In this document: in pieces, positions 44,234 through 53,973 of the stretch
How positions within the stretch are numbered: the first letter of the stretch is position 1
How the letters are laid out: each line of letters opens with the position of its first letter
Source: Neurospora tetrasperma FGSC 2508
Taxonomy: Eukaryota; Ascomycota; Sordariomycetes; Sordariales; Sordariaceae
Direction: 5' to 3'
Length of the DNA: 64,000 nt
NCBI RefSeq assembly: GCF_000213175.1
Contig: NW_009799102.1
Coordinates: 4,000,095 to 4,064,094 of the forward strand
Program-made: the position numbers and the translations under genes
Notes under the pieces: model-generated
What the model saw: the letters and a program-made list of their open reading frames with translations, nothing else
The model's database searches: none
What the model was told of the DNA's origin: nothing

Positions 44234-45656
44234 ATGTCTCCCGTTGCTGCTGGTCGTTCGGAGAAGGAGTCCAACCTGGCTAGGTTGCTGGGATCCGGTA
44301 TGTCTTTCTACTGTCTGCAAATGACGATGACGTCTGTTCTGTCACGCTGTTTGGGGAAAACATGTTGCTGATTTCTTGGGATGTGATGTAGGCTCTGCTG
44401 GTATCGCCGAGTTGGCCATCTTCCATCCTGTATGTTTTCACGGGTACCACTATACCACTGCTCACTGTCGATGTCACCGGTCCCTCTCGAAGTCACTTTT
44501 GTCCAGAGAAGTCCGGACGAGAGGGAAGGAAGCTCTGGAAGCTCTCGAAGCTCCATGCCATGCTACCGCTACCGAAACAGGCCAATGGCTGGTCTAGCAG
44601 CTTTGGTTTGCCGCATTGGTGATCTGGATTGGTAGCTGGCTGGAGCTGTCCTCGTCGAATGGAAAAGAACGAGAGAAAAGAGAGGGACAAGACACAGACA
44701 AGGAACTGCGAATATCATGAGCACCCTACTGACCTTGCTGGCTACAATAGGTCGATACCATCGCTAAGCGTCTGATGTCCAACGAGACCAAGGTTCGTAG
44801 CTTTCCTACCTCTTCCTGTTAACTGCTTAAAGCAGCACCTTGATGGCCACTTGCAAAACATTCGTACTGACTTACGTCTGCCCAGATCTCCAACACCGCC
44901 GAGCTTAACAAGGTCATCTTCAAGAACAAGGCCGAGGCCCCCTTCGGTCGCAAATTCGTCTCCCTCTTCCCCGGTCTCGGCTACGCCGCCGGCTACAAGG
45001 TTCTCCAGCGCATCTACAAGTACGGCGGCCAGCCCGTCGCTCGCGACTACCTCGGCACCCACTACGGCAAGGACTTTGAGAACGCCTTTGGCAAGAAGAC
45101 GGGCAAGGCCATCATGCACTCGACGGCCGGTTCGCTCATTGGCATTGGCGAGATCGTTTTGCTTCCCCTCGACGTCCTCAAGATCAAGCGCCAGACCAAC
45201 CCCGAGGCCTTCAAGGGCCGTGGCGTCTTCAAGATCGTCAAGGACGAAGGCTTCGGCAACTTGTACCGCGGCTGGGGCTGGACGGCCGCCCGCAACGCGC
45301 CCGGCTCGTTCGCGCTGTTTGGCGGTTCCGCCTTCGCCAAGGAGTTCCTCTTTGGTCTGAACGACTACAACAAGGCGACGTGGTTCCAGAACTTTGTCGC
45401 TTCCATTGCTGGTGCCTCTGCCTCGCTCGTCGTCTCGGCCCCCCTCGACGTCATCAAGACCCGTATCCAGAACCGCAACTTCGATAACCCCGAGTCGGGC
45501 TTCCGCATCTTGACCAACATGGCCAAGAACGAGGGCGCCGGTGCTTTCTTCAAGGGTCTGGTGCCCAAGCTCTTGATGACGGGCCCCAAGCTTGTTTTCT
45601 CTTTCTGGCTGGCGCAGACTTTGATTCCTGCCTTTGATATTGCTTTCCGCAAGTAA
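44234..45656 (+). CDS. ggc1: Mitochondrial GTP/GDP carrier Ggc1 (Yhm1)
   Basis: Four exons: 44234-44297, 44392-44429, 44751-44792 and 44886-45656, encoding about 304 residues. The spliced sequence reads LARLLGSGSAGIAELAIFHP-VDTIAKRLMSNETK and then SLFPGLGYAAGYKVLQRIYKYGG, closely matching yeast Ggc1. The three carrier signatures are HPVDTIAKR, LPLDVLKIKRQ and APLDVIKTRIQ. The protein exchanges mitochondrial GDP for cytosolic GTP and affects iron homeostasis in yeast. The three small 5' exons (64, 38 and 42 nt) follow the conserved start. Intron 2 is 321 nt. Phases agree at all three junctions. No presequence is present, as is usual for carriers. Confidence 0.95.
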
Positions 45657-47950
45657 GCGGGGGAGTTCAGTGTCGATGAGGAATGAGCAAAAATAACAAC
45701 AAAAATCGGCGTTTGTTTTTGGATCGGAAAGCCTTTTTGATGGGTAGACATGATCTGTCATCATGTTTTGTTTCGCCATCTGTTTGTAACAATATCATTG
45801 TGCGTGTGAGCCGGAGTGATTGGGAGGGTTATCTAAAGGTTCATGATAGAATATTCCCCGGCGTTGTGTGGATGTGTGGGCAAAAATAAATTTTTCTCGT
45901 TGATATATTCACAACCTTCTGACTTTTAATTTTTCCCTGTGAATATTGGTTTCTCGGAGATTAGAACACGGCGTAGCATCGGCTCGAATCGCCCTTACTT
46001 CTCTCATCAGGTCCAGATTCCAGAGTCAGCATTTCATTCAGTGATATTTCCGTTCTAGCGACAATACCGTCCGGGCAAGTTCCATGGCCTATGGTTCGGG
46101 ATCTTCTGGTGCTCTTGATCTTCTTCATTCATCCGGAACTTGTTTTCTTCTCTTTGTCTCCTTTTTTTTCCCTCTTTCTCTGTCTTTTGTAGAGAATTAT
46201 TCATCATTTATGGCTCTGGCAGCATGAATGGACCTGTGCTTAGGTAGTTACACACTCCGCTCAGCGGCATGTTGATTTCTCATTCTTCTTCTTCTTCTTC
46301 TTCTTCTTCTTCTTCTTCTTCTTCTTCTTCTTCTTCTTCTTCTTCTTCTTCTTCTTCTTCTTCTTCTTCTTCTTCTTCTTCTTCTTCTTCTTCTTCTTCT
46401 TCTTCTTCTTCTTCTTCTTCTTCTTCTTCTTCTTCTTCTTCTTCTTCTTCTTCTTCTTCTTTACCTCGTTCTCCAACAGCCCAAGCAGTGAAAAAAAACT
46501 CCCCTTCAATGTTGGAATTTGATATAAAGTTCTCCCTCGCTCGCTCGGAGACGGGAAAAGGTTCATTTTACCTTTTATTATCACCCATACCACGTTCCGA
46601 GAATCTGAATCCGTGTTTTCCTACCTACCTCAGAACATGATAGGTATCTCTACTTATTACTTCTCATCCTCTCCTCTCTCTCGGTCAGCTATTATTCCTC
46701 CCTCCCTCCGTCATGTTCATAAAAGAGATCTTCTGCCCGTATCAGGCCCAGCGTAACTGAAACTCCACGTTAATGATACATAGCATCCAGATCGATCCAT
46801 GTCGGGCCCAGATCTCTCTCTCTCTCTCTCAGATCAATCTACCTATCTCAGTCTTCACAATAACAAATTTCTACGTCTAGGACCACCATGTCCACTAGAA
46901 CTACCTTGGCATCCTCGAAATGATTGCCATTACCGAGTTCTTCTCGCTTTTCTATAGGTAATCGTTCATCCTGGTGCTTATCACAAAAACTACCTCCATC
47001 CAAGCCCAGGAGGAGCTAATTTTATTACGAGTTGGTAGAACAATTTAGATTAGCCTCACATATTGAGGCAGCTTTCTCTTCGCGCTTGTCTGGAAATGAG
47101 AGTGAGCCTTGTGCCTGGAATCGGTCCATTTGCTACTAGTTGATAGCAGCTTGGATCGACAAAAGCAACATATTGCAACTATTCCTAGACGCTATGAGGA
47201 CACTCTGGGATTCATGCTCAGATACCAGATGCAAAAACATTCGCAATGACATATGTACCCTGTGATTAAGTCTCAATCAGTGAATAATCTGCATTCTCAT
47301 GAATTCACCATAGATCCATCCTTCGTCTTATGGTATTCAGCATCTTTCTGTGGGACGTAACTGAGCCTGATCGCGATTCATGACTTGCATCATTGTGTAT
47401 CTGCCATGTATACAATAACAGACACCATCACAATCAATCACACAATCACTGCATCGGCCACGCTTTTGTTCTACAATATCGTTCGGTGCTATGCTAACCC
47501 TACTTTACATGATCTGGTAATTCGTAATCTGTCGGTCATATCCCGATACTCTATCTCTCTTTTTTTGTTCCCCTCAACTAAGATGCTGATACAACGCATC
47601 TATGAATGTGGATCTGCGCGGAACTCATGCTCATCTGTAGAGCCTATGCCGCGTATCATAAAAGCCATAAAACTAATGTGGGTAGTGCAATAATGAAACA
47701 AGAAATAATGAAGTTGTGTGTTCGCAGAAGGCTTTTTGCCCTGTTCTTGTGTTCGAATCAGGCTTCCAACCATATGTCGATGCTTCCATTTCTTGTGTCG
47801 ATGATCCATACTCTCCGGCCAGGCGCAGTAAGATAAGGTCTTGATTAGTGTTGTCCGCTTTTGCAGACTGAGATTAGTGACCTCTGACCCATGGCATACA
47901 TAACCATGACTGTCCATGTGGCTGGCATTTCTGGGTTCTTCCGCGCCTCC
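45657..47950. other. Convergent non-coding region with a long CTT repeat
   Basis: Lies between the 3' ends of ggc1 (+) and the unknown 937-residue protein gene (-). No gene seen. Apart from the CTT array there is a short CT tract (about 46812-46830) and AT-rich sequence. Confidence 0.55.
46283..46461. repeat. (CTT)n microsatellite, about 60 units
   Basis: An almost perfect 179-bp run of TTC/CTT triplets. Its frames spell poly-serine and poly-lysine, but there is no gene here. Confidence 0.97.
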
Positions 47951-50824
47951 TTATAGGTTGAAGGGAGCAGGAATCTTGTTCACGTTGCGGCGATCAGAAG
48001 CCTCGATGGTGATGTTCTTGAACTGATCGTCCAAAGAGCTGACATGCTGCAGGGGGCGGTTCTCTCCACGCTTCTCAGGAATGGGAGTGAGCAGCGCGCC
48101 TCCATCACTGCAATCATTGTCCGGGGAAGGGGCAGCTCTGTGCGGACGATCGTTGCTGGGTGGGAAAGACATCATCGTGGAAGTCTGGTACTGAGGCAAC
48201 CAACCGGTAGCAGTGGCCGAGGACAAGGCACTGCTGGTACCGCTCTTCTTCAACATATCCGGCCAGAGTTTGGCACCACCAGTCACGTTCTCTGCCTGAC
48301 GGTCCTGAAGAGCCATGGAATGAGCATCAAGGCTGCTCTCGCGAGACCCGTAGGTAGCAGTCGGCTCACGGGAGTGGAATCCCTCAATGTGAGGCTGGAT
48401 ATTGTCGGACTGACTGTAGAGCCTGGAATCATAGCCCTTAGTACCATAGTCGTCCTCGTCGCCCAAGGTCGAAGCAGGCTCGGCCCTGTGGAATGGGTTG
48501 CTGGGATTGAAGGGATCCGAGCGGGTGAGACGGTACTCATCGGGCCTAACAGTACCGCCAGAACGAGGTGAGCGCATCTGAGGGCTGTCGGGGACAGTAG
48601 ACTCGGCAACCGATGAGGAGGCAGCAGGGTAAAAATGCTTGCCATCGTATCTGGGGAGGCCCTTGCTGACATCCTTGGGAGCGTTGTTTTGGAAAAGCCA
48701 GCGAGCACGAATCTCATCATTGGTCAAGGGTCGGCTGTACACATAATCCTCGGAGGTGGCACTGCGAGGATCAACGTTCTTGGGAAGGGCTCCGAGGAGG
48801 TAAGGAACGCCGTAGTTCGAGGCAGTTGTGCTTGACTTGCTGCCAAAGTAGCTCAGATTCTCGCGGCTGGGAACGCCGAGAAAATGGGACTCAGAACCTT
48901 CCACATAGTCGATGGGAGGGGGCGGAATTGGGTCCTCAACCGGAATGCCAGACAGGCGTCTGTCAGATTCCATCCTAGCCCTCTCTAGCTCGGAGAGCGA
49001 ACGAAAGCGGCCAGGGTAAAAGGCAGGAGCCGCGGCGGCCGCGGGGGGCAGATTCGCAGTCATCTTCTGGAACTCTTCAAAAGTCATGGAGTCCTCTGGG
49101 TCGAACTTCATCCTGATCTCACCATAGTCGTTGCGCTGGGTCAAATCCGGCTGAGAATCCTCATCCTCAGTGTATTCACTGGCAGCCTTGTTATTGAACT
49201 TGGAGTTCAACTGGCTTTCGGTCAGAGATGACATGGGCTGAGAGAGGTTTTTGTCGGCAGTAACAGCAGGTTTGCTTGCAATCTTGGAAGCCTTGGGAGT
49301 TTGAGAACCGGTAGTGGCATTATCCTTGGGCTCGGATTGGCCAAGAACCGACTGCTCATACTCGAGCTCGGTCTTGAGCTTGACCTCAAAACGTTGAATG
49401 AGATCGCGATAGTTGTGGATGGCTGCCTCCATCTCCTTCTCGTCAATCTGGTGACGGTTGTACTGAAGCTGATCCTCATGGTACTTGAGAGACTGCTTGA
49501 AGCCAGCAATCTGCTTCTTGGTGATGTCACTTGGCTTGATGGAAGAAATGACCGGGGGAATGGGAGGCGGCTTGTAGTTGGCAACCGAGTAGCCTTGGTA
49601 GTTGATGCCAGAAGCACCAGTTGAGCCTTGAACTGCCTGGTTGGGCATTGAGAAGGCGCCCATGACGCTACCAGGTCTGCCGGGAAATTGCTGCATCAAA
49701 TGTCCAGTCATACCCGTCACGCCAGAAGGGACGCCAACCATGGAAGGTACAGCCGTCTGGTTGGCCGTTGCACCAGGTGTAGTGGGCATGAAATACTGGC
49801 CGTTGAACATGAAAGGCTTGCTCGGGTCAAAGAACTCGGGAGGAGTGATCTTGACCTTGTCGTTCTTGTCACCCAGGGAAGCAGTTTGAGCCTGCGAGCC
49901 TGCAGGCTGTGCACTGTTGACGTCTTTGTTGTGCGCCATGTTGCGCTGGGGCATCTGGGCCATACCGGCAGAGTTGAAAGCCTGAGGCATGAACTGGAAC
50001 CCAGTGGGGAGTTGTGCACCGTAGGGCATGGACATGAACGGTATGCCAGCGGGGATAGCTTGGAAGCCAGGAGGGCAGCCGGGGAAGTATGGCGCAATGA
50101 CGGGAAAAGGCTGAGTAAAGGGCATCTGGCCCAGCGACGGATTGGACTGAACTGTCTTGTCCGAGAGTCCCTGGTTCTCATTGAGGCCGCTCTCCTTTGA
50201 ACGCTTGGCAGTCGGCGAGGGCGGACCGCGAGTGTTGGGAACAATACGTCCTCCGGCAGTAACCCGGACGTGAGTAGGTGACACAACGGCCTTGTAGAAC
50301 CGCTTGAAACCTTCGTTAGCCTGGGTCACCTGCCCTCCGGGGGCTGAAATGGGTTCAGTTGAAGCGACGTCCGAGTCGCTGCGGCCGCGGTACACCCAGT
50401 CGCCCTCGTTTGAAGCGTTAGGGTCTTCGACAATTTGAGTGGCAATGTGACGGTGAGCAGTAGCTTCACGCTTTGGCTCGCGGACTGTGTGATGGGCCTT
50501 GTCGAGGTGAGGATCACGAGTTGCCTCACGGTGAGCGCGACGGCTGGCGTTGCCCTTGAACAAGACTTCCTCAGAAGCCACCGACGAGTCGTCCCAGTGT
50601 CTCGGTTTGTGGGCCGGATGCGCTTTGTTATCGGACGATTCGCTTCCTGAGCCTCGGATTATGTCTCCTGGAGGTCCCCTTGTTAGTTCAGAGATTGCGG
50701 GGCCATGGAAACGAAGACTGTACTTACCAACCTCAGGATTACCGGAAAACTTGAGCGCAGCACTGCCGATGGAAGGCTGGTGGAGCTCCTTGAGCTCGTC
50801 GATGGTGTATTTTCGAGCAGACAT
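47951..50824 (-). CDS. Large disordered protein, unknown function; possible eIF4E-binding-type N-terminus
   Basis: Two exons, 50824-50728 and 50667-47951, give about 937 residues. The 60-nt intron has a GTAAGT donor, a CTAAC branch site and a CCAG acceptor; it keeps frame and lacks stops, so unspliced sequence also reads through. The N-terminus, MSARKYTIDELKELHQPS, recalls the Y-x4-L motif of eIF4E-binding proteins such as 4E-T and Eap1, but the final hydrophobic position is Lys. The rest is mostly disordered: charged, then Met/Gly/Pro/Gln-rich (around residues 270-400), one coiled coil at about 408-475 (QIAGFKQSLKYHEDQLQYNR), then Ser/Pro-rich. I do not recognise an orthologue. The frame is open upstream to an ATG at 51262, but the ATG at 50824 has a good context (GTCAACATGT) and starts the recognisable motif. 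Confidence 0.75.
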   Translation of the reverse strand: MSARKYTIDELKELHQPSIGSAALKFSGNPEVGKYSLRFHGPAISELTRGPPGDIIRGSGSESSDNKAHPAHKPRHWDDSSVASEEVLFKGNASRRAHREATRDPHLDKAHHTVREPKREATAHRHIATQIVEDPNASNEGDWVYRGRSDSDVASTEPISAPGGQVTQANEGFKRFYKAVVSPTHVRVTAGGRIVPNTRGPPSPTAKRSKESGLNENQGLSDKTVQSNPSLGQMPFTQPFPVIAPYFPGCPPGFQAIPAGIPFMSMPYGAQLPTGFQFMPQAFNSAGMAQMPQRNMAHNKDVNSAQPAGSQAQTASLGDKNDKVKITPPEFFDPSKPFMFNGQYFMPTTPGATANQTAVPSMVGVPSGVTGMTGHLMQQFPGRPGSVMGAFSMPNQAVQGSTGASGINYQGYSVANYKPPPIPPVISSIKPSDITKKQIAGFKQSLKYHEDQLQYNRHQIDEKEMEAAIHNYRDLIQRFEVKLKTELEYEQSVLGQSEPKDNATTGSQTPKASKIASKPAVTADKNLSQPMSSLTESQLNSKFNNKAASEYTEDEDSQPDLTQRNDYGEIRMKFDPEDSMTFEEFQKMTANLPPAAAAAPAFYPGRFRSLSELERARMESDRRLSGIPVEDPIPPPPIDYVEGSESHFLGVPSRENLSYFGSKSSTTASNYGVPYLLGALPKNVDPRSATSEDYVYSRPLTNDEIRARWLFQNNAPKDVSKGLPRYDGKHFYPAASSSVAESTVPDSPQMRSPRSGGTVRPDEYRLTRSDPFNPSNPFHRAEPASTLGDEDDYGTKGYDSRLYSQSDNIQPHIEGFHSREPTATYGSRESSLDAHSMALQDRQAENVTGGAKLWPDMLKKSGTSSALSSATATGWLPQYQTSTMMSFPPSNDRPHRAAPSPDNDCSDGGALLTPIPEKRGENRPLQHVSSLDDQFKNITIEASDRRNVNKIPAPFNL

Positions 50825-51583
50825 GTTGACTTGGATAAACGCAAACACGTGGTACGTGCGGTGTCTTACGGCACAATGCCAGCTGAACAGTGTCGGATAG
50901 AGAACGACTTCGTCGTCGTCGCCAGTTGGCAGATACGGCAGGATAAGAGCCGGAACTGGTAGGGTGGGTATCCGAACGCTAGGACCTCGTGTTAGATGTT
51001 GGGCCTCCAACTGTGAGAAGAGGAAGATGGGGCAGGAGTCGAGATATGTGCCGAGTGGTCTGAAGTAGTCGCTTGACTCGATCACAATGGTGACATGGTT
51101 GCAAAGCCTGGTGGTGCGGAGGAGGTGCTTTGCTGCGAGAACCATGTACGCCGGGAGAGGTCGGTTGTTCACCTGAATCTCCCAAAGCACGTGGAGAAAC
51201 TTGCGGACGTGACGAGGATGATGGACAGGTCTCTTGTTGATGATGTTCATCTTGGATGCCAACCCAAATCAACAAGTTCTTTAGATACCACCGACGTTTG
51301 TGTATGTGCCTAGATATGTTATGAAGTGCTGCCACACACTTCCAAGATCCGTCCCTGGAGTACAACCTGGTCTTGACAAAACCTGGCTTCCCCTGTGTTC
51401 CCTCTATGCCCTCTGTGTCTGTGGTGTCTGGTGCCTAAGATGCCGGGAGTGAAGTGTTGCCAATACCCACTCCCCCTTTTCTTGTAAGTGCAGTGATGTC
51501 CTTTTGTGTCTGTGCGTTTGTTGCCTGATGACAAGCCAAGAAGACCAAAGCAATATATAGGGGTACCCGCTGCGCACTTGCAC

Positions 51584-51620
51584 TTGTTGTTGTTGTTGTT
51601 GTTGTTGTCGTCGTCGTTGG
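51584..51620. repeat. GTT/GTC trinucleotide tract
   Basis: About nine GTT units running into three GTC units, upstream of the 937-residue protein gene. Confidence 0.88.
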
Positions 51621-52293
51621 TGTTTCGAGAACCCCACGTGGGAAGCAAGTGAAGCACGAATGGGTGACAGTGACTGAACCTGAAGAAAAGACTTACCTCA
51701 CAACCAAATTTCAATGTTGGTTCGAGTGATCACGAGGCGGATCGAGTCAAGCTCAACGATGGAGATGCCGAAGAGGATGAAGTCGACCGATGGCAGAATG
51801 GAATGGCGAGAGGAAGATAGCTTTGGATAGAGACCAAAAAGCAAAATTTTCCGGTCAACAAAAGTTGGTTCGTTAGGAGACCAAGGTGGTGCGGGGTTGG
51901 ATGTTTTGTTGTTTCCAGCAGAGATGTGGTGATCTTGCTGAAGCCTCGGTGGTTTGGAGGCGACCGGTAGTGTTGGTGAGTATGTCGGAGTGATATGAGA
52001 GAAGAAGGACGATGGAGAACGTCTACAGATCAAAAGGAGAAAGAAGAAGAAGATGGATGGGTCTCCAAAGAAGAGAGAAAGGTAGAAGAAGTACCTCAAA
52101 CTCGATGGATGAGCTTGGAGGACAAGGCAGAAAGTGTGATATTAGGCTGTCGCGAGTCGTGAGGGGTGCAGTGGTTGCCCGTGACAAGTAACGCTGCTCA
52201 GTAAGGCTTCTCGCGCTATCAATATTCAGTCCGAGATGGAAGGAATAATGAATGCTTTGGTAAGAGTGTCGGATAATTCTGCCTTGTAGAACT

Positions 52294-52331
52294 GTGTTGT
52301 TATTGTTGTTGTTGTTGTTGTTGTTGTTGTT
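52294..52331. repeat. GTT trinucleotide tract
   Basis: About twelve GTT units with one ATT interruption in the same upstream region. Confidence 0.88.
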
Positions 52332-53973
52332 CGTGTGGTGGAAAGTGTGATGGACGCGATGGTCAAAACGACGTGGCTTCCTGAAGTGAGATGGAAAAAG
52401 ATCCCTCAAAGCAGAACGCTTGGTAAAAATTTGTGGAAGGAGGAAAAAAAGAAGAGAGCGAAGGAAGGAGCAAGGGAGATTTTCTAATACGTATGGGCAG
52501 GACCCGAACTCGGAGCTCAGCTTCTGCCCGGCAGAATCGTGACTTCCCATTCTGTCACCCCTTTGGGAAATGAAGGTTCACATCTTGGGGACTTATTCAT
52601 GAATGCCTATGCAGCCCCGGGTTTCAACCACCCGTTTAAGTGGAGCACTTGCCGTCTTTCTGAGCTGATTTTCGTGGCTGCCACATGGGACGAAGGACAC
52701 TACAATGGTACCAGTGGAGTAACATGGAAGGGAACAGACAAGAAGAAGTGCGCTCTGGAAGGTGCAGATGGTGATAAAGCAAAGGAAAAGAGGCAGGAGC
52801 AGAAGAGGGTAACGACGTCATTTGTTTTGTGTAGCAAGCCGAAGTCGGTCGCTCCAGGAACTCGGTCACCTTTCCTCTGTTCGGTCCCGGAGAACCACGA
52901 TGATAGCATTCTGGTGGTTGAGAAGATACTTCATCCCGCCGCTGACAAGAACCTGGAGAAGCCATGCGTGTTGCGGTGCGGGTGAACCTCCGTCCATCCC
53001 GCCACGTGCAAAACGGCTCGAGTAATGTTGAGACGAGCACATGGTGCGTGCCTGCGTAAACATCAGCAGCCTTGCAAACTGAGTAAATGAATAATGAACT
53101 CGATGCGGCCAAGTTGTTCCCAGAATACACTGATGAGTTCTACCATGTTCGGCTGTTCGAGAAAATTCAGTTGGAAGATGTGATGAAGACGTGTCGATGC
53201 GTGCAAGGGAAGTCCGAAGTGGCATATCTTGGACAGTGATGCGTTCAGTCAGTTATGTTGACAACCACTTGTCAGTCTGTGATATTGATTGCGAACCCGA
53301 GTCTCTTGACTGTGATATGGGATCTGATATGAGCAAGCAACAACTCAGCTGCGCCCCCTTCCACTTGGGATGCATGGAAATAAGCATCTTGCTTGCCAAA
53401 GGGACCTGCCTTGTGTGCTCAAGATTTCGAAAGGAACTTCCCAATAAGGGGTATTGTCATGGCAACTCAAAGGTACCCGGCCACTGCCAGCTCTCCGATA
53501 CACGATAGAGGTATCTCATCCTGCCAAAACGACCTGACAAAAAGGAGCCGGCTCATATCCCCCAAGCAACTGACCCAGCAACGCGATATCGGCCACAAAC
53601 ACGCAACACAACTCGAGACAGAGCAAAGTGAGAGTAGACGAAGCAGGGTATTCGAAATTGCCAGGGCCAACCGCAAGTGGATGCTTACAAAAACTTTTCT
53701 TTCCTTGTGTGACCTTGTTGCCCTGAGTGATAATTTCCTTTTCTTTCATCTCATCCCATAGCTCATCCTCCCTCTCCACCCCGGGGAAGCAAACAACTAA
53801 ACCTGCTCAGACTGAGGGTCGTCAAGGTCCCCTTCTGTTGAAAACGCTCGGTCACTCTCTCTCACCGCCTTCCTTCGTACCTAGGTAGATAGGTACCTCC
53901 CTCCTTCACAGATACCCAAGTGCCTTGTCGACGTCATCAGCCAGGAAAGGCAGGCGGTGAATGAGCCTCAAGC

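Larger units (their letters stand above)
50825..53973. other. Long upstream region (3.1 kb) of the 937-residue protein gene
   Basis: No supported gene; frames of 60-175 codons occur on both strands without family signatures. The minus-strand frame of the downstream gene stays open to 51262. Trinucleotide GTT tracts lie at 51584-51620 and 52294-52331. A long regulated 5' leader with upstream open frames is possible. TAGGTA motifs recur near 53880-53900. Confidence 0.5.

Noticed and set aside
44298-44391. C/D snoRNA in ggc1 intron 1
   Set aside because: A C-box-like ACGATGA and a CTGA occur, but the C box has a mismatch and no terminal stem or clear guide was seen.
44742-45779. 345-codon minus-strand frame opposite ggc1
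   Set aside because: Antisense shadow of the highly codon-biased carrier exons.
46261-46640. Poly-lysine and poly-serine frames
   Set aside because: They are translations of the CTT microsatellite, not genes.
52023-52550. 175-codon frame on the minus strand
   Set aside because: It contains the GTT microsatellite (poly-Asn), lacks any family motif and lies in a probable upstream regulatory region.
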